Assembly: GCF_018323885.1 (NCBI RefSeq)
Contig: NZ_AP024585.1
Location: forward strand, 2,294,001 to 2,358,000
Source of the DNA: Citrobacter amalonaticus
GTDB lineage: Bacteria > Pseudomonadota > Gammaproteobacteria > Enterobacterales > Enterobacteriaceae
Length of the DNA: 64,000 nucleotides
Reading direction: 5' to 3'
Both the position numbers and the translations under genes were made by a program. The notes below the pieces were generated by a model. The model was not told the origin of the DNA and ran no database searches. It worked only from the letters and a program-made list of their open reading frames with translations. Shown in pieces: positions 36,937 through 45,196 of this stretch (its first letter is position 1; each line of letters opens with the position of its first letter).

Positions 36937-38061
36937 TTATTCCCGACGCTTGCGGGCATAAAACTGCAGTTTTTCCTCATCCAGTTCGACTCCCAGTCCC
37001 GGTGCTTGCGGCAGCGTGACACAACCATCGGCGAAGGAGAGCGGAAAGCTGACGATGTCATCTTTTAACAGCAGCGGGCCAAACATCTCTGTGCCCCACT
37101 GCAACGGCAGAGTTGACCATGCATGCAGTGATGCCACCGTACCCACGGTACCTTCGAGCATCGTGCCGCCGTACAGTCCGATTCCTGCCGCCTGTGCAAC
37201 GTGCGCCAGTTTCAGCACGCTGGCCGGTCCACCGGCTTTGGCAATCTTCAGCGCATAGGCGCCGCTGAACCCCTGCTGCGCCAGACGATAACCGTCGAAA
37301 TGGCTGGCAACGGATTCATCCGCCAGGATCGCTGCGTCACTGCGATGACTCAGGCGAACCAGCGCATTGTTGTCTTCGGCGCTCACCGGTTGCTCAATCA
37401 GGTCAACGCCCATGGCCGCCAGTTCCCGACATCCTTTTGCCGCTGAAGTGGCATCCCACGCCTGGTTGACGTCAACACGGATGCTGGCGCGATCCCCCAG
37501 CGCTTCCACAATGGCACGGGTATGACGCAGGTCGGTTTCCAGCTCCCGGGCGCCGATCTTCAGCTTAAATGCCCGATGCCGCCCGGCATCCAGCAGCCGC
37601 TGTCCCTCGGCAATATCGTTGTCCGTGTTGCCGCTGGCGAGCGTCCATAAGACCGGCAGGACGGTATTCAGCGCGCCGCCCAGCAGTGCGGAAACCGGCA
37701 GTCCTAACGCTTTTCCCTGGGCATCCAGCAGCGCGGTTTCAATAGCCGATTTGGCAAAGGTGTTGCCTTTGATTGCACTGCGAATACGCGACGTCAGCGC
37801 ATTCAGATTCCCGGCAGGCTGGCCTTTCAACAGAGGTGTGAAATAGTGCGTAATCGCGGACTGAATCGCCTCCGGACTTTCCACCCCATAGCTCAGACCA
37901 CCAATAGTAGTGGCTTCGCCAATGCCGCAGATCCCGTCTGAACGTGTGATCCGGACAATCACCAGCGTCTGGCACCCCATCGTGGTCATGGAAAGTTTGT
38001 GAGGCCGAATCGTCGGGACATCAACCACCCAGCTTTCAATATGTTCAACGGTCGCAGTCAT
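36937..38061 (-). CDS. catB: Muconate cycloisomerase
   Basis: 374-residue enolase-superfamily enzyme cyclising cis,cis-muconate to muconolactone. Catalytic Lys in FKLKIG, metal ligands in VDVNQAW (Asp), LIEQPVS (Glu) and ILADESV (Asp), general acid Lys in ALKIAKAGG. Start MTATVEHIES has AGGAAG at 6 bp; a 34-codon upstream extension is rejected because it runs into the promoter region. First gene of the minus-strand cat cluster, divergent from the IclR regulator. Confidence 0.95.
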   Translation of the reverse strand: MTATVEHIESWVVDVPTIRPHKLSMTTMGCQTLVIVRITRSDGICGIGEATTIGGLSYGVESPEAIQSAITHYFTPLLKGQPAGNLNALTSRIRSAIKGNTFAKSAIETALLDAQGKALGLPVSALLGGALNTVLPVLWTLASGNTDNDIAEGQRLLDAGRHRAFKLKIGARELETDLRHTRAIVEALGDRASIRVDVNQAWDATSAAKGCRELAAMGVDLIEQPVSAEDNNALVRLSHRSDAAILADESVASHFDGYRLAQQGFSGAYALKIAKAGGPASVLKLAHVAQAAGIGLYGGTMLEGTVGTVASLHAWSTLPLQWGTEMFGPLLLKDDIVSFPLSFADGCVTLPQAPGLGVELDEEKLQFYARKRRE

Positions 38062-38166
38062 TCGTTTCTTCCTGAGCATAAATATCATTACTTTTCGTGC
38101 CACCGGTGATAACCCACGGTGACGATGCTTTTGACAATAGGTGTGTGCTATGGAGGTGGTCAACGG

Positions 38167-38194
38167 CGATAATCGAAATGTTGTGCGATTATCG
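38167..38194. promoter_or_regulatory. Candidate IclR-type operator between catB and its regulator
   Basis: CGATAATCG-(10)-CGATTATCG: 9-bp inverted repeat, each arm also close to self-complementary, centred in the divergent 261-bp gap. Operators of the PcaU/PobR/CatR-like IclR proteins are built from similar short repeated palindromes, as I recall. Confidence 0.55.
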
Positions 38195-38322
38195 GCGTGA
38201 TTGTTACGTTGAGGTTAATAGTGTGATCCCGGTGGGAAAATGGGGATATTCCCGGGCTCGCGTTCATTCGCGCGGTATAGTTGATGCGGTTTAAGATTTG
38301 CGTTGCACAGGAGAAGGACTCA

Positions 38323-39120
38323 ATGAGCGATAAAAATCAGATAGTTATCAATAGCCCGCCGGCTAAGTCTGACCCTAATTTTATGCTGTCCCTGGCGCGG
38401 GGTCTGGAAGTCCTGAATGCGTTTACTCCTCAACGTCAGCGCCTGACGATTTCACAACTCAGCCAGAAAACGCAGATTTCCCGTGCGGCTGTGCGTCGCT
38501 GTCTCTATACCCTGGCGGCACTGGGTATGGTGCACAGTCCCGACGGCCGCAGTTATGAACTGCTGCCACGCGTACTGGCCGTGGGTCACGCCTATCTCGC
38601 CGGTACGCCGCTGGCAAAAGTGGCGCAGGCCGCGCTGGATAATCTGGGTAAATCACTCGGCGAATCCTGTTCTGCTGCCACGCTTGATGGCGATAACGTA
38701 CTGTATATCGCCCGCGCGGCGGTGAATAACCTGCTCAGCGTCGACATTGGACGCGGTAGCCGTCTGCCCGCATGGGCCACGTCGATGGGTCGCGTGCTGC
38801 TTAGCGCGCTTCCCGAAGAACAGTTAGAAGTGACATTGTCACGCGCTCAGCTCCTCCGCTATACCCCGCATACGATTTGCGACCTGACGGCGCTGCGGGA
38901 AGAGATCGCACGGGTACGTATCCAGGGCTACGCGTTGGCTGACCGACAGATCGAAGTTGGACTCTGTTCCCTGGCCGTTCCGCTGCTTTCCCGCAGTGGC
39001 AATGTGGTGGCGGCCCTCAATGTCGGGGTGCCGGCGTCATCAATGAGCGCCGCCGCGTTGAAGGAAAAAGCGCTGGCCCCCCTGCGTCGTTCCGCGATGG
39101 AACTCTCGCTTCAGTTGTAG
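38323..39120 (+). CDS. IclR-family regulator of aromatic catabolism (PcaR/PcaU/CatR-like)
   Basis: 265-residue regulator: N-terminal winged helix (~20-85, SLARGLEVLNAF, ISQLSQKTQISRAAVRRCL) and C-terminal effector domain (~95-260, SATLDGDNVLYIARA, GRGSRLPAWATSMGRVLLSAL, VAALNVGVPASSMSA). The LARGLEVLNAF / PAWATSMGRVLL pattern is that of the beta-ketoadipate subgroup (PcaR, PcaU, PobR), whose ligands are muconate, beta-ketoadipate or protocatechuate. Start has AGGAG 9 bp upstream; a TTG 42 bp earlier is rejected. Divergent from catB, probable activator of cat and ben genes with cis,cis-muconate or beta-ketoadipate as inducer (inference). No AraC-type benR is present. Confidence 0.85.
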   Translation: MSDKNQIVINSPPAKSDPNFMLSLARGLEVLNAFTPQRQRLTISQLSQKTQISRAAVRRCLYTLAALGMVHSPDGRSYELLPRVLAVGHAYLAGTPLAKVAQAALDNLGKSLGESCSAATLDGDNVLYIARAAVNNLLSVDIGRGSRLPAWATSMGRVLLSALPEEQLEVTLSRAQLLRYTPHTICDLTALREEIARVRIQGYALADRQIEVGLCSLAVPLLSRSGNVVAALNVGVPASSMSAAALKEKALAPLRRSAMELSLQL

Positions 39121-39130
39121 CGTGTAACAA

Positions 39131-39146
39131 TTGAACGGTTGTCCAG
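39131..39146. promoter_or_regulatory. SmvR-type operator overlapping the smvR promoter
   Basis: TTGAACGGTTGTCCAG, same frame as TTGAACGTATGTCCAA and CTGGACACATGTCCAG at smvA. TTGAAC doubles as the -35 with GATACA (39153) or TACACT (39155) as -10, so the gene is likely autorepressed. Confidence 0.7.
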
Positions 39147-39186
39147 CTTGTTGATACACTGCCTCTCCGCAAAGAATGGAGGGGAT

Positions 39187-39765
39187 ATGAGCTATCTGAA
39201 CAAAGATGAGCGTCGCGAAGTGATATTGCAGGCCGCCATGCGCGTGGCGCTCGAAGACGGTTTTTCGGCCATGACCGTCCGACGGATAGCCACAGAAGCA
39301 AAAGTGGCCACCGGGCAAGTCCACCACCATTTCAGCTCCGCTGGCGAACTGAAATCACAGGCTTTTGTTCGTCTGATTCGCACCTTGCTGGATGCGGAAC
39401 TGGTCGCGGAAGATGCCACCTGGCGCACGCGTCTGCACGCCGCGCTGGGCAGTGATGATCGCGGATTCGAGCCCTACATTAAGCTCTGGCGCGAAGCGCA
39501 GATCCTTGCGGATAAAGACCCGGAAATCAAAAGCGCTTATCTCCTCACCATGCGCATGTGGCACGAGGAAACGGTCGCGATTATCGAAAGCGGACTCGCT
39601 GACGGAGAGTTCACCCCCGCCTCCGACCCTGCCGACATCGCCTGGCGCCTGATTGCGCTGGTCTGTGGCCTTGATGGCATGTACGTTCTCGGCATTCAGG
39701 AGATGGCCGACCCGGCGTTTGATCGCCATCTTGATCGCATGATTGAGCTGGAGCTTTTTTCCTGA
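39187..39765 (+). CDS. smvR: TetR-family repressor, probable SmvR
   Basis: 192-residue TetR-type repressor. N-terminal HTH (~8-55: EVILQAAMRVALEDGFSAMTVRRIA, written in parts, then KVATGQVHHHF), C-terminal ligand domain with WREAQILADKD, MWHEETVAIIE and GLDGMYVLGIQ. GGAGGGG precedes the ATG. In Salmonella and Klebsiella the gene beside smvA encodes the repressor SmvR; here it precedes narU as in Salmonella, but smvA is 7.5 kb away. Shared 16-bp operators at both genes support the assignment. Loss of SmvR is known to raise chlorhexidine tolerance in Klebsiella. Confidence 0.78.
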   Translation: MSYLNKDERREVILQAAMRVALEDGFSAMTVRRIATEAKVATGQVHHHFSSAGELKSQAFVRLIRTLLDAELVAEDATWRTRLHAALGSDDRGFEPYIKLWREAQILADKDPEIKSAYLLTMRMWHEETVAIIESGLADGEFTPASDPADIAWRLIALVCGLDGMYVLGIQEMADPAFDRHLDRMIELELFS

Positions 39766-39905
39766 ACGAATGAAGGTTAATCACTTATACTTTTTATTTA
39801 CATTTGGTAACACTTAAGCAACCTGTTATTCCCCCTTCGCTCCGCGTGGTTGCGCATTTTTATCTATCCTTTCATCAATATTCCTAAAAGCATTAATAAA
39901 TTCTA

Positions 39906-39928
39906 AAAAGGGCGTATAGCGCCCTTTT
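39906..39928 (+). terminator. smvR terminator
   Basis: AAAAGGGCG-(5)-CGCCCTTTT, perfect 9-bp stem with its own T4. It lies 141 bp after the smvR stop and 54 bp before narU, so it could also attenuate read-through into narU. Confidence 0.75.
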
Positions 39929-39981
39929 ACGCAGACTATTTCTTATTTTTTTATGAACGATCTGTGCATGTGAGGGGTAAT

Positions 39982-41370
39982 ATGGCACGACAAAATGAGA
40001 AAAATAATCGTTATCTTTTGAGTGACTGGAAGCCGGAAAATCCTGCATTTTGGGAGAATAAAGGAAAGCACATAGCGCGAAGAAACCTTTGTATCTCAGT
40101 TACTTGCCTTTTACTCGCCTTCTGCGTCTGGATGTTATTTAGTGCCGTTGCCGTCAATCTTAATAAAATTGGTTTTAATTTCACCACCGATCAACTCTTT
40201 TTATTGACCGCATTACCTTCTCTTTCTGGTGCAATATTACGTGTTCCCTACTCCTTTATGGTGCCTATATTTGGCGGACGCCGTTGGACGGTGTTTAGTA
40301 CCGCAATCCTGATTATTCCTTGCGTCTGGCTCGGCTTTGCGGTGCAAAATACCACCACCCCTTTCGAGGTATTTATCATTATCGCGCTGCTATGCGGTTT
40401 TGCTGGCGCAAATTTTGCTTCCAGCATGGGCAACATCAGCTTCTTTTTCCCAAAATCGAAACAAGGCAGCGCGCTGGGAGTGAACGGTGGACTGGGTAAT
40501 CTCGGCGTCAGCGTGATGCAACTCGTCGCGCCGCTGGTGATCTTTCTGCCGATCTTCACCTTCCTCGGCGTTCAGGGCGTCCCCCAGGCCGATGGGTCAC
40601 TGTTGTCGCTGGCAAACGCGGCCTGGATCTGGGTACCGCTGCTGGCGATTGCCACGATTGCCGCCTGGGTTGGCACCAATGATATTGCCAGTTCCAAAGC
40701 CTCTATTGCGTCTCAGTTACCGGTGCTCAAGCGCTTTCACCTCTGGCTGTTGAGCCTGCTCTATCTGGCCACATTCGGATCGTTCATCGGCTTTTCCGCG
40801 GGTTTTGCCATGTTGGCGAAGACGCAGTTCCCCGACGTGAACATCCTCAATCTGGCGTTTTTTGGCCCGTTTATCGGCGCGCTGGCGCGTTCTGCAGGTG
40901 GTGTCATCTCTGATAAGTTCGGCGGCGTCCGGGTGACGCTGATTAACTTCATCTTTATGGCGCTGTTCTCGGCCCTGCTCTTCCTGACACTTCCCGGCTC
41001 CGGTTCCGGCAGCTTTATTGCCTTCTATCTGGTCTTTATGGGGCTGTTCTTAACTGCCGGTCTGGGCAGCGGCTCTACCTTCCAGATGATCGCCGTCATC
41101 TTCCGCCAGCTCACCATCTACAGGGTGAAACTGCGTGGTGGCAGTGACGAACAGGCACAGCGTGAAGCGGTGACCGACACCGCCGCCGCGCTGGGCTTTA
41201 TTTCCGCTATTGGCGCCGTCGGCGGCTTCTTCATTCCTAAGGCCTTCGGCAGTTCGCTGGCGATGACCGGTTCTCCCGTCGGTGCCATGAAAATCTTTCT
41301 GGTGTTTTACATCGTCTGCGTGCTGGTGACCTGGCTGGTCTATGGCCGCCGTAAACCGAAGCAAAAATAA
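39982..41370 (+). CDS. narU: Nitrate/nitrite transporter NarU
   Basis: 462-residue MFS transporter, E. coli NarU length. Twelve membrane helices; the nitrate-signature glycine-rich helices are present (FAGANFASSMGNISFFFPKS and GLGSGSTFQMIAVIFRQ). Start MARQNEKN has GAGGGGT upstream; a GTG/ATG six codons earlier is rejected by comparison with E. coli. It supplies nitrate to and removes nitrite from NarZYV during stationary phase or nutrient limitation. Confidence 0.95.
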   Translation: MARQNEKNNRYLLSDWKPENPAFWENKGKHIARRNLCISVTCLLLAFCVWMLFSAVAVNLNKIGFNFTTDQLFLLTALPSLSGAILRVPYSFMVPIFGGRRWTVFSTAILIIPCVWLGFAVQNTTTPFEVFIIIALLCGFAGANFASSMGNISFFFPKSKQGSALGVNGGLGNLGVSVMQLVAPLVIFLPIFTFLGVQGVPQADGSLLSLANAAWIWVPLLAIATIAAWVGTNDIASSKASIASQLPVLKRFHLWLLSLLYLATFGSFIGFSAGFAMLAKTQFPDVNILNLAFFGPFIGALARSAGGVISDKFGGVRVTLINFIFMALFSALLFLTLPGSGSGSFIAFYLVFMGLFLTAGLGSGSTFQMIAVIFRQLTIYRVKLRGGSDEQAQREAVTDTAAALGFISAIGAVGGFFIPKAFGSSLAMTGSPVGAMKIFLVFYIVCVLVTWLVYGRRKPKQK

Positions 41371-41390
41371 CAACATATTCACCGATGTTT

Positions 41391-41430
41391 TGTAGGTCGG
41401 ATAAGGCGCCTGCGCCTATCCGGCCTACAA
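41391..41430. repeat. REP (PU) element between narU and narZ
   Basis: TGTAGGTCGGATAAGGCG-(loop)-CGCCTATCCGGCCTACA: a classic enterobacterial extragenic palindrome with a mismatch near the stem base. It ends 25 bp before the narZ ATG and could lower narU-narZ read-through or stabilise the narU mRNA. Confidence 0.9.
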
Positions 41431-41455
41431 GACCCTATGGAGCAGGAGAAATGTC

Positions 41456-44400
41456 ATGAGTAAACTGTTGGATCGCTTCCGTTACTTTAAACAAAAGGGT
41501 GACACCTTTGCTGACGGTCACGGCCAGGTGATGCATACCAACCGGGACTGGGAAGACAGCTATCGTCAGCGCTGGCAGTTTGACAAGATTGTCCGTTCCA
41601 CCCACGGGGTGAACTGTACCGGCTCCTGTAGCTGGAAGATCTACGTCAAAAATGGTCTGGTGACCTGGGAAACCCAGCAGACCGACTATCCCCGGACGCG
41701 TCCGGATCTGCCTAACCATGAACCGCGCGGATGCCCGCGTGGTGCCAGCTACTCCTGGTATCTGTACAGCGCCAACCGCCTGAAATACCCGCTGGTGCGT
41801 AAGCGTCTGATCGAACTGTGGCGTGACGCGCTGTCCACCCATGCCGATCCGGTGCTGGCGTGGGAGTCAATCATGAACGACCCGCTAAAGAGCCAGAGCT
41901 ACAAGCAGGTACGCGGACGCGGTGGATTCATCCGCTCTAGCTGGAAAGAGCTTAACCAGTTGATTGCCGCCGCCAACGTCTGGACGGTGAAAACCTATGG
42001 ACCGGACCGCGTCGCCGGTTTCTCGCCGATCCCGGCAATGTCGATGGTCTCCTACGCCGCCGGCACCCGTTACCTTTCCCTGCTCGGCGGTACCTGCCTG
42101 AGTTTTTACGACTGGTACTGCGACTTACCGCCCGCGTCACCGATGACCTGGGGCGAGCAGACTGACGTGCCGGAATCGGCCGACTGGTACAACTCCAGCT
42201 ATATCATCGCCTGGGGCTCCAACGTACCGCAAACGCGTACTCCGGATGCACACTTCTTTACCGAAGTCCGTTACAAAGGGACGAAAACGGTCGCCATTAC
42301 CCCTGACTTCTCCGAAGTCGCCAAACTCAGCGATCAGTGGCTGGCACCAAAACAAGGTACCGACAGCGCGCTGGCGATGGCAATGGGCCACGTGATCTTA
42401 AAAGAGTTCCACCTCGACAATCCCAGCGACTACTTCCTTAACTACTGCCGTCGCTATACCGATATGCCGATGCTGGTATTACTGGACGCCCGTGAAGACG
42501 GCAGCTACGTGCCAGGACGAATGATGCGCGCCTCGGATCTGGTCGACGGTCTGGGCGAAAGTAATAATCCGGAGTGGAAAACGGTCGCCTGCAACACCAC
42601 CGGTGAACTGGTAGTGCCTAACGGCTCGATTGGTTTCCGCTGGGGCGAAAAAGGTAAATGGAACCTTGAGTCGCTGGCGGCGGGTACGGAAACCGAGCTG
42701 TCGCTGTCATTGCTTGGTCAGCATGATGAGGTATTGGGCGTCGCATTCCCCTATTTTGGCGGCAACGAAAACCCGCATTTTCGCAGCGTGAAGCAGGAAC
42801 CGGTACTGGTGCGCCAGTTGCCAGTGAAGCAACTGACGCTTGTCGATGGCCGCCGTTGTCCGGTGGTCAGCGTTTACGATCTGGTGCTGGCCAACTACGG
42901 CCTCGATCGCGGTCTGGAAGACGCATACGCCGCGAAGGATTATGCTGAGGTGAAGGCCTATACCCCGGCGTGGGCGGAGCAGATCACCGGCGTGCCGCGT
43001 TTCAAGATTGAAACCATCGCCCGTGAGTTCGCTGATACCGCACATAAAACCCACGGTCGCTCGATGATTATCCTTGGTGCCGGTGTCAACCACTGGTATC
43101 ACATGGACATGAACTACCGGGGAATGATCAACATCCTCGTGTTCTGCGGCTGTGTCGGACAGAGCGGCGGCGGCTGGGCGCACTATGTCGGCCAGGAAAA
43201 ACTGCGTCCGCAAACCGGCTGGCTACCGCTGGCGTTTGCGCTGGACTGGAACCGTCCGCCGCGTCAGATGAACAGCACCTCGTTTTTCTATAATCACGCC
43301 AGTCAGTGGCGCTATGAAAAACTGACCGCCCAGGAACTGCTCTCACCGCTGGCGGATGCCTCGAAATTCACCGGTCATCTGATCGATTTCAACGTGCGTG
43401 CCGAGCGCATGGGCTGGTTGCCTTCTGCGCCGCAGCTCAACCTCAACCCGCTGACGGTGAAGGCCAGCGCCGAAAAAGCCGGCTTGTCACCCGTGGAATA
43501 CACCGTTCAGGCGTTGAAATCCGGCGATATTCGTTTTGCCTGCGAACAACCCGACAGCGGCAAGAACCATCCGCGTAACCTGTTTGTCTGGCGCTCTAAC
43601 CTCCTTGGTTCTTCCGGTAAAGGCCACGAGTACATGCTCAAATATTTACTGGGAACAGAGAGCGGCATTCAGGGGGAAGCGCTGGGTTCCCGCGAAGGCA
43701 TTAAACCTGAAGAGGTTGAATGGGAATCCCCCGCCATTGAAGGCAAGCTCGATCTGCTGGTGACGCTCGACTTCCGCATGTCCAGCACCTGCCTGTTCTC
43801 AGATATCGTTCTGCCCACTGCCACCTGGTATGAAAAAGACGACATGAATACCTCGGACATGCATCCGTTTATTCATCCGCTGTCTGCGGCGGTGGATCCG
43901 GCGTGGGAATCAAAAAGCGACTGGGAAATCTACAAAGGCATCGCCAGCGTCTTTTCTGAGGTCTGTGTCGGCCATCTGGGACAAGAAACCGACGTGGTGT
44001 TGCAGCCGTTGCAGCACGATTCACCGGCAGAACTTTCGCAGCCGTTCGACATCCAGGACTGGCGTAAAGGGGAATGTGAGTTAATCCCCGGTAAAACCGC
44101 GCCGAACATTGCCGTGGTGGAGCGCGATTACCCCGCGACGTACGAGCGTTTCACCTCGCTCGGGCCCTTGATGGACAAGTTGGGTAACGGCGGCAAGGGC
44201 ATTTCGTGGAACACCCAGACGGAGGTCGATTTCCTCGGCAAGCTCAACTACACCAAGCGTGATGGCCCGGCGAAAGGTCGTCCGCTGATTGAAACCGCGC
44301 TGGACGCGTCGGAAGTGATCCTCACTCTGGCCCCGGAAACCAACGGTCAGGTCGCCGTGAAAGCATGGGAAGCGCTCGGCGCGATGACTGGTCGCGAACA

Positions 44401-45196
44401 TACGCATCTGGCGCTCAACAAAGAAGACGAGAAGATTCGCTTTCGTGATATTCAGGCACAGCCACGCAAAATCATCTCCAGCCCGACCTGGTCCGGACTG
44501 GAAAGCGAGCATGTCTCCTATAACGCGGGCTATACCAATGTCCATGAACTGATCCCGTGGCGTACCCTCTCCGGTCGTCAACAGCTGTATCAGGACCATC
44601 AATGGATGCGGGCATTCGGCGAAAGCCTCGTGGCTTATCGTCCGCCGATTGACACCCGCAGCGTCAGCGAAATGCGGGAGATCCCACCGAACGGCTTCCC
44701 GGAGAAAGCGCTTAACTTCCTGACACCGCATCAGAAATGGGGCATTCACTCCACCTACAGCGAAAACCTGCTAATGCTGACGCTGTCGCGCGGCGGGCCG
44801 ATTGTCTGGATCAGTGAAACGGATGCGAAAGAGCTCGGCATTGAGGATAACGACTGGATCGAAGCCTTCAACGCCAACGGCGCCCTCACCGCCCGTGCGG
44901 TGGTGAGCCAGCGCGTGCCGCCCGGCATGACGATGATGTACCACGCCCAGGAACGCATCCTGAATATCCCCGGTTCGGAAGTCACCGGGATGCGCGGCGG
45001 GATCCACAACTCCGTCACCCGCGTGTGCCCGAAACCGACGCACATGATTGGCGGTTATGCGCAGCTTGCTTACGGCTTTAACTATTACGGTACCGTCGGC
45101 TCCAACCGCGACGAGTTCATCATGATTAGAAAAATGAAAAACATTGACTGGCTGGATGATGAAGGTCGGGATCAGGTACAGGAGGCGAAAAAATGA
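41456..45196 (+). CDS. narZ: Nitrate reductase Z, alpha subunit
   Basis: 1246-residue molybdenum subunit of the second membrane-bound nitrate reductase, reducing nitrate to nitrite on the cytoplasmic face. The His-type FS0 cluster motif HGVNCTGSCSWKIYV and downstream CPRGASYSWY are intact, followed by Mo-bis-MGD-binding domains (PIPAMSMVSYAAGTRYL, FDWYCDLP-like SFYDWYCDLPPASP). The N-terminus keeps the vestigial twin-arginine-like remnant region (FRYFKQKG) typical of NarG/NarZ. AGGAGAA precedes the ATG. Overlaps narY by 4 bp. NarZ rather than NarG is chosen by its linkage to narU-narYWV. Confidence 0.95.
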   Translation: MSKLLDRFRYFKQKGDTFADGHGQVMHTNRDWEDSYRQRWQFDKIVRSTHGVNCTGSCSWKIYVKNGLVTWETQQTDYPRTRPDLPNHEPRGCPRGASYSWYLYSANRLKYPLVRKRLIELWRDALSTHADPVLAWESIMNDPLKSQSYKQVRGRGGFIRSSWKELNQLIAAANVWTVKTYGPDRVAGFSPIPAMSMVSYAAGTRYLSLLGGTCLSFYDWYCDLPPASPMTWGEQTDVPESADWYNSSYIIAWGSNVPQTRTPDAHFFTEVRYKGTKTVAITPDFSEVAKLSDQWLAPKQGTDSALAMAMGHVILKEFHLDNPSDYFLNYCRRYTDMPMLVLLDAREDGSYVPGRMMRASDLVDGLGESNNPEWKTVACNTTGELVVPNGSIGFRWGEKGKWNLESLAAGTETELSLSLLGQHDEVLGVAFPYFGGNENPHFRSVKQEPVLVRQLPVKQLTLVDGRRCPVVSVYDLVLANYGLDRGLEDAYAAKDYAEVKAYTPAWAEQITGVPRFKIETIAREFADTAHKTHGRSMIILGAGVNHWYHMDMNYRGMINILVFCGCVGQSGGGWAHYVGQEKLRPQTGWLPLAFALDWNRPPRQMNSTSFFYNHASQWRYEKLTAQELLSPLADASKFTGHLIDFNVRAERMGWLPSAPQLNLNPLTVKASAEKAGLSPVEYTVQALKSGDIRFACEQPDSGKNHPRNLFVWRSNLLGSSGKGHEYMLKYLLGTESGIQGEALGSREGIKPEEVEWESPAIEGKLDLLVTLDFRMSSTCLFSDIVLPTATWYEKDDMNTSDMHPFIHPLSAAVDPAWESKSDWEIYKGIASVFSEVCVGHLGQETDVVLQPLQHDSPAELSQPFDIQDWRKGECELIPGKTAPNIAVVERDYPATYERFTSLGPLMDKLGNGGKGISWNTQTEVDFLGKLNYTKRDGPAKGRPLIETALDASEVILTLAPETNGQVAVKAWEALGAMTGREHTHLALNKEDEKIRFRDIQAQPRKIISSPTWSGLESEHVSYNAGYTNVHELIPWRTLSGRQQLYQDHQWMRAFGESLVAYRPPIDTRSVSEMREIPPNGFPEKALNFLTPHQKWGIHSTYSENLLMLTLSRGGPIVWISETDAKELGIEDNDWIEAFNANGALTARAVVSQRVPPGMTMMYHAQERILNIPGSEVTGMRGGIHNSVTRVCPKPTHMIGGYAQLAYGFNYYGTVGSNRDEFIMIRKMKNIDWLDDEGRDQVQEAKK

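Noticed and set aside
41391..41430. narU-narZ palindrome as a new regulatory element
   Set aside because: It is a standard REP/PU sequence that is common across enteric genomes.
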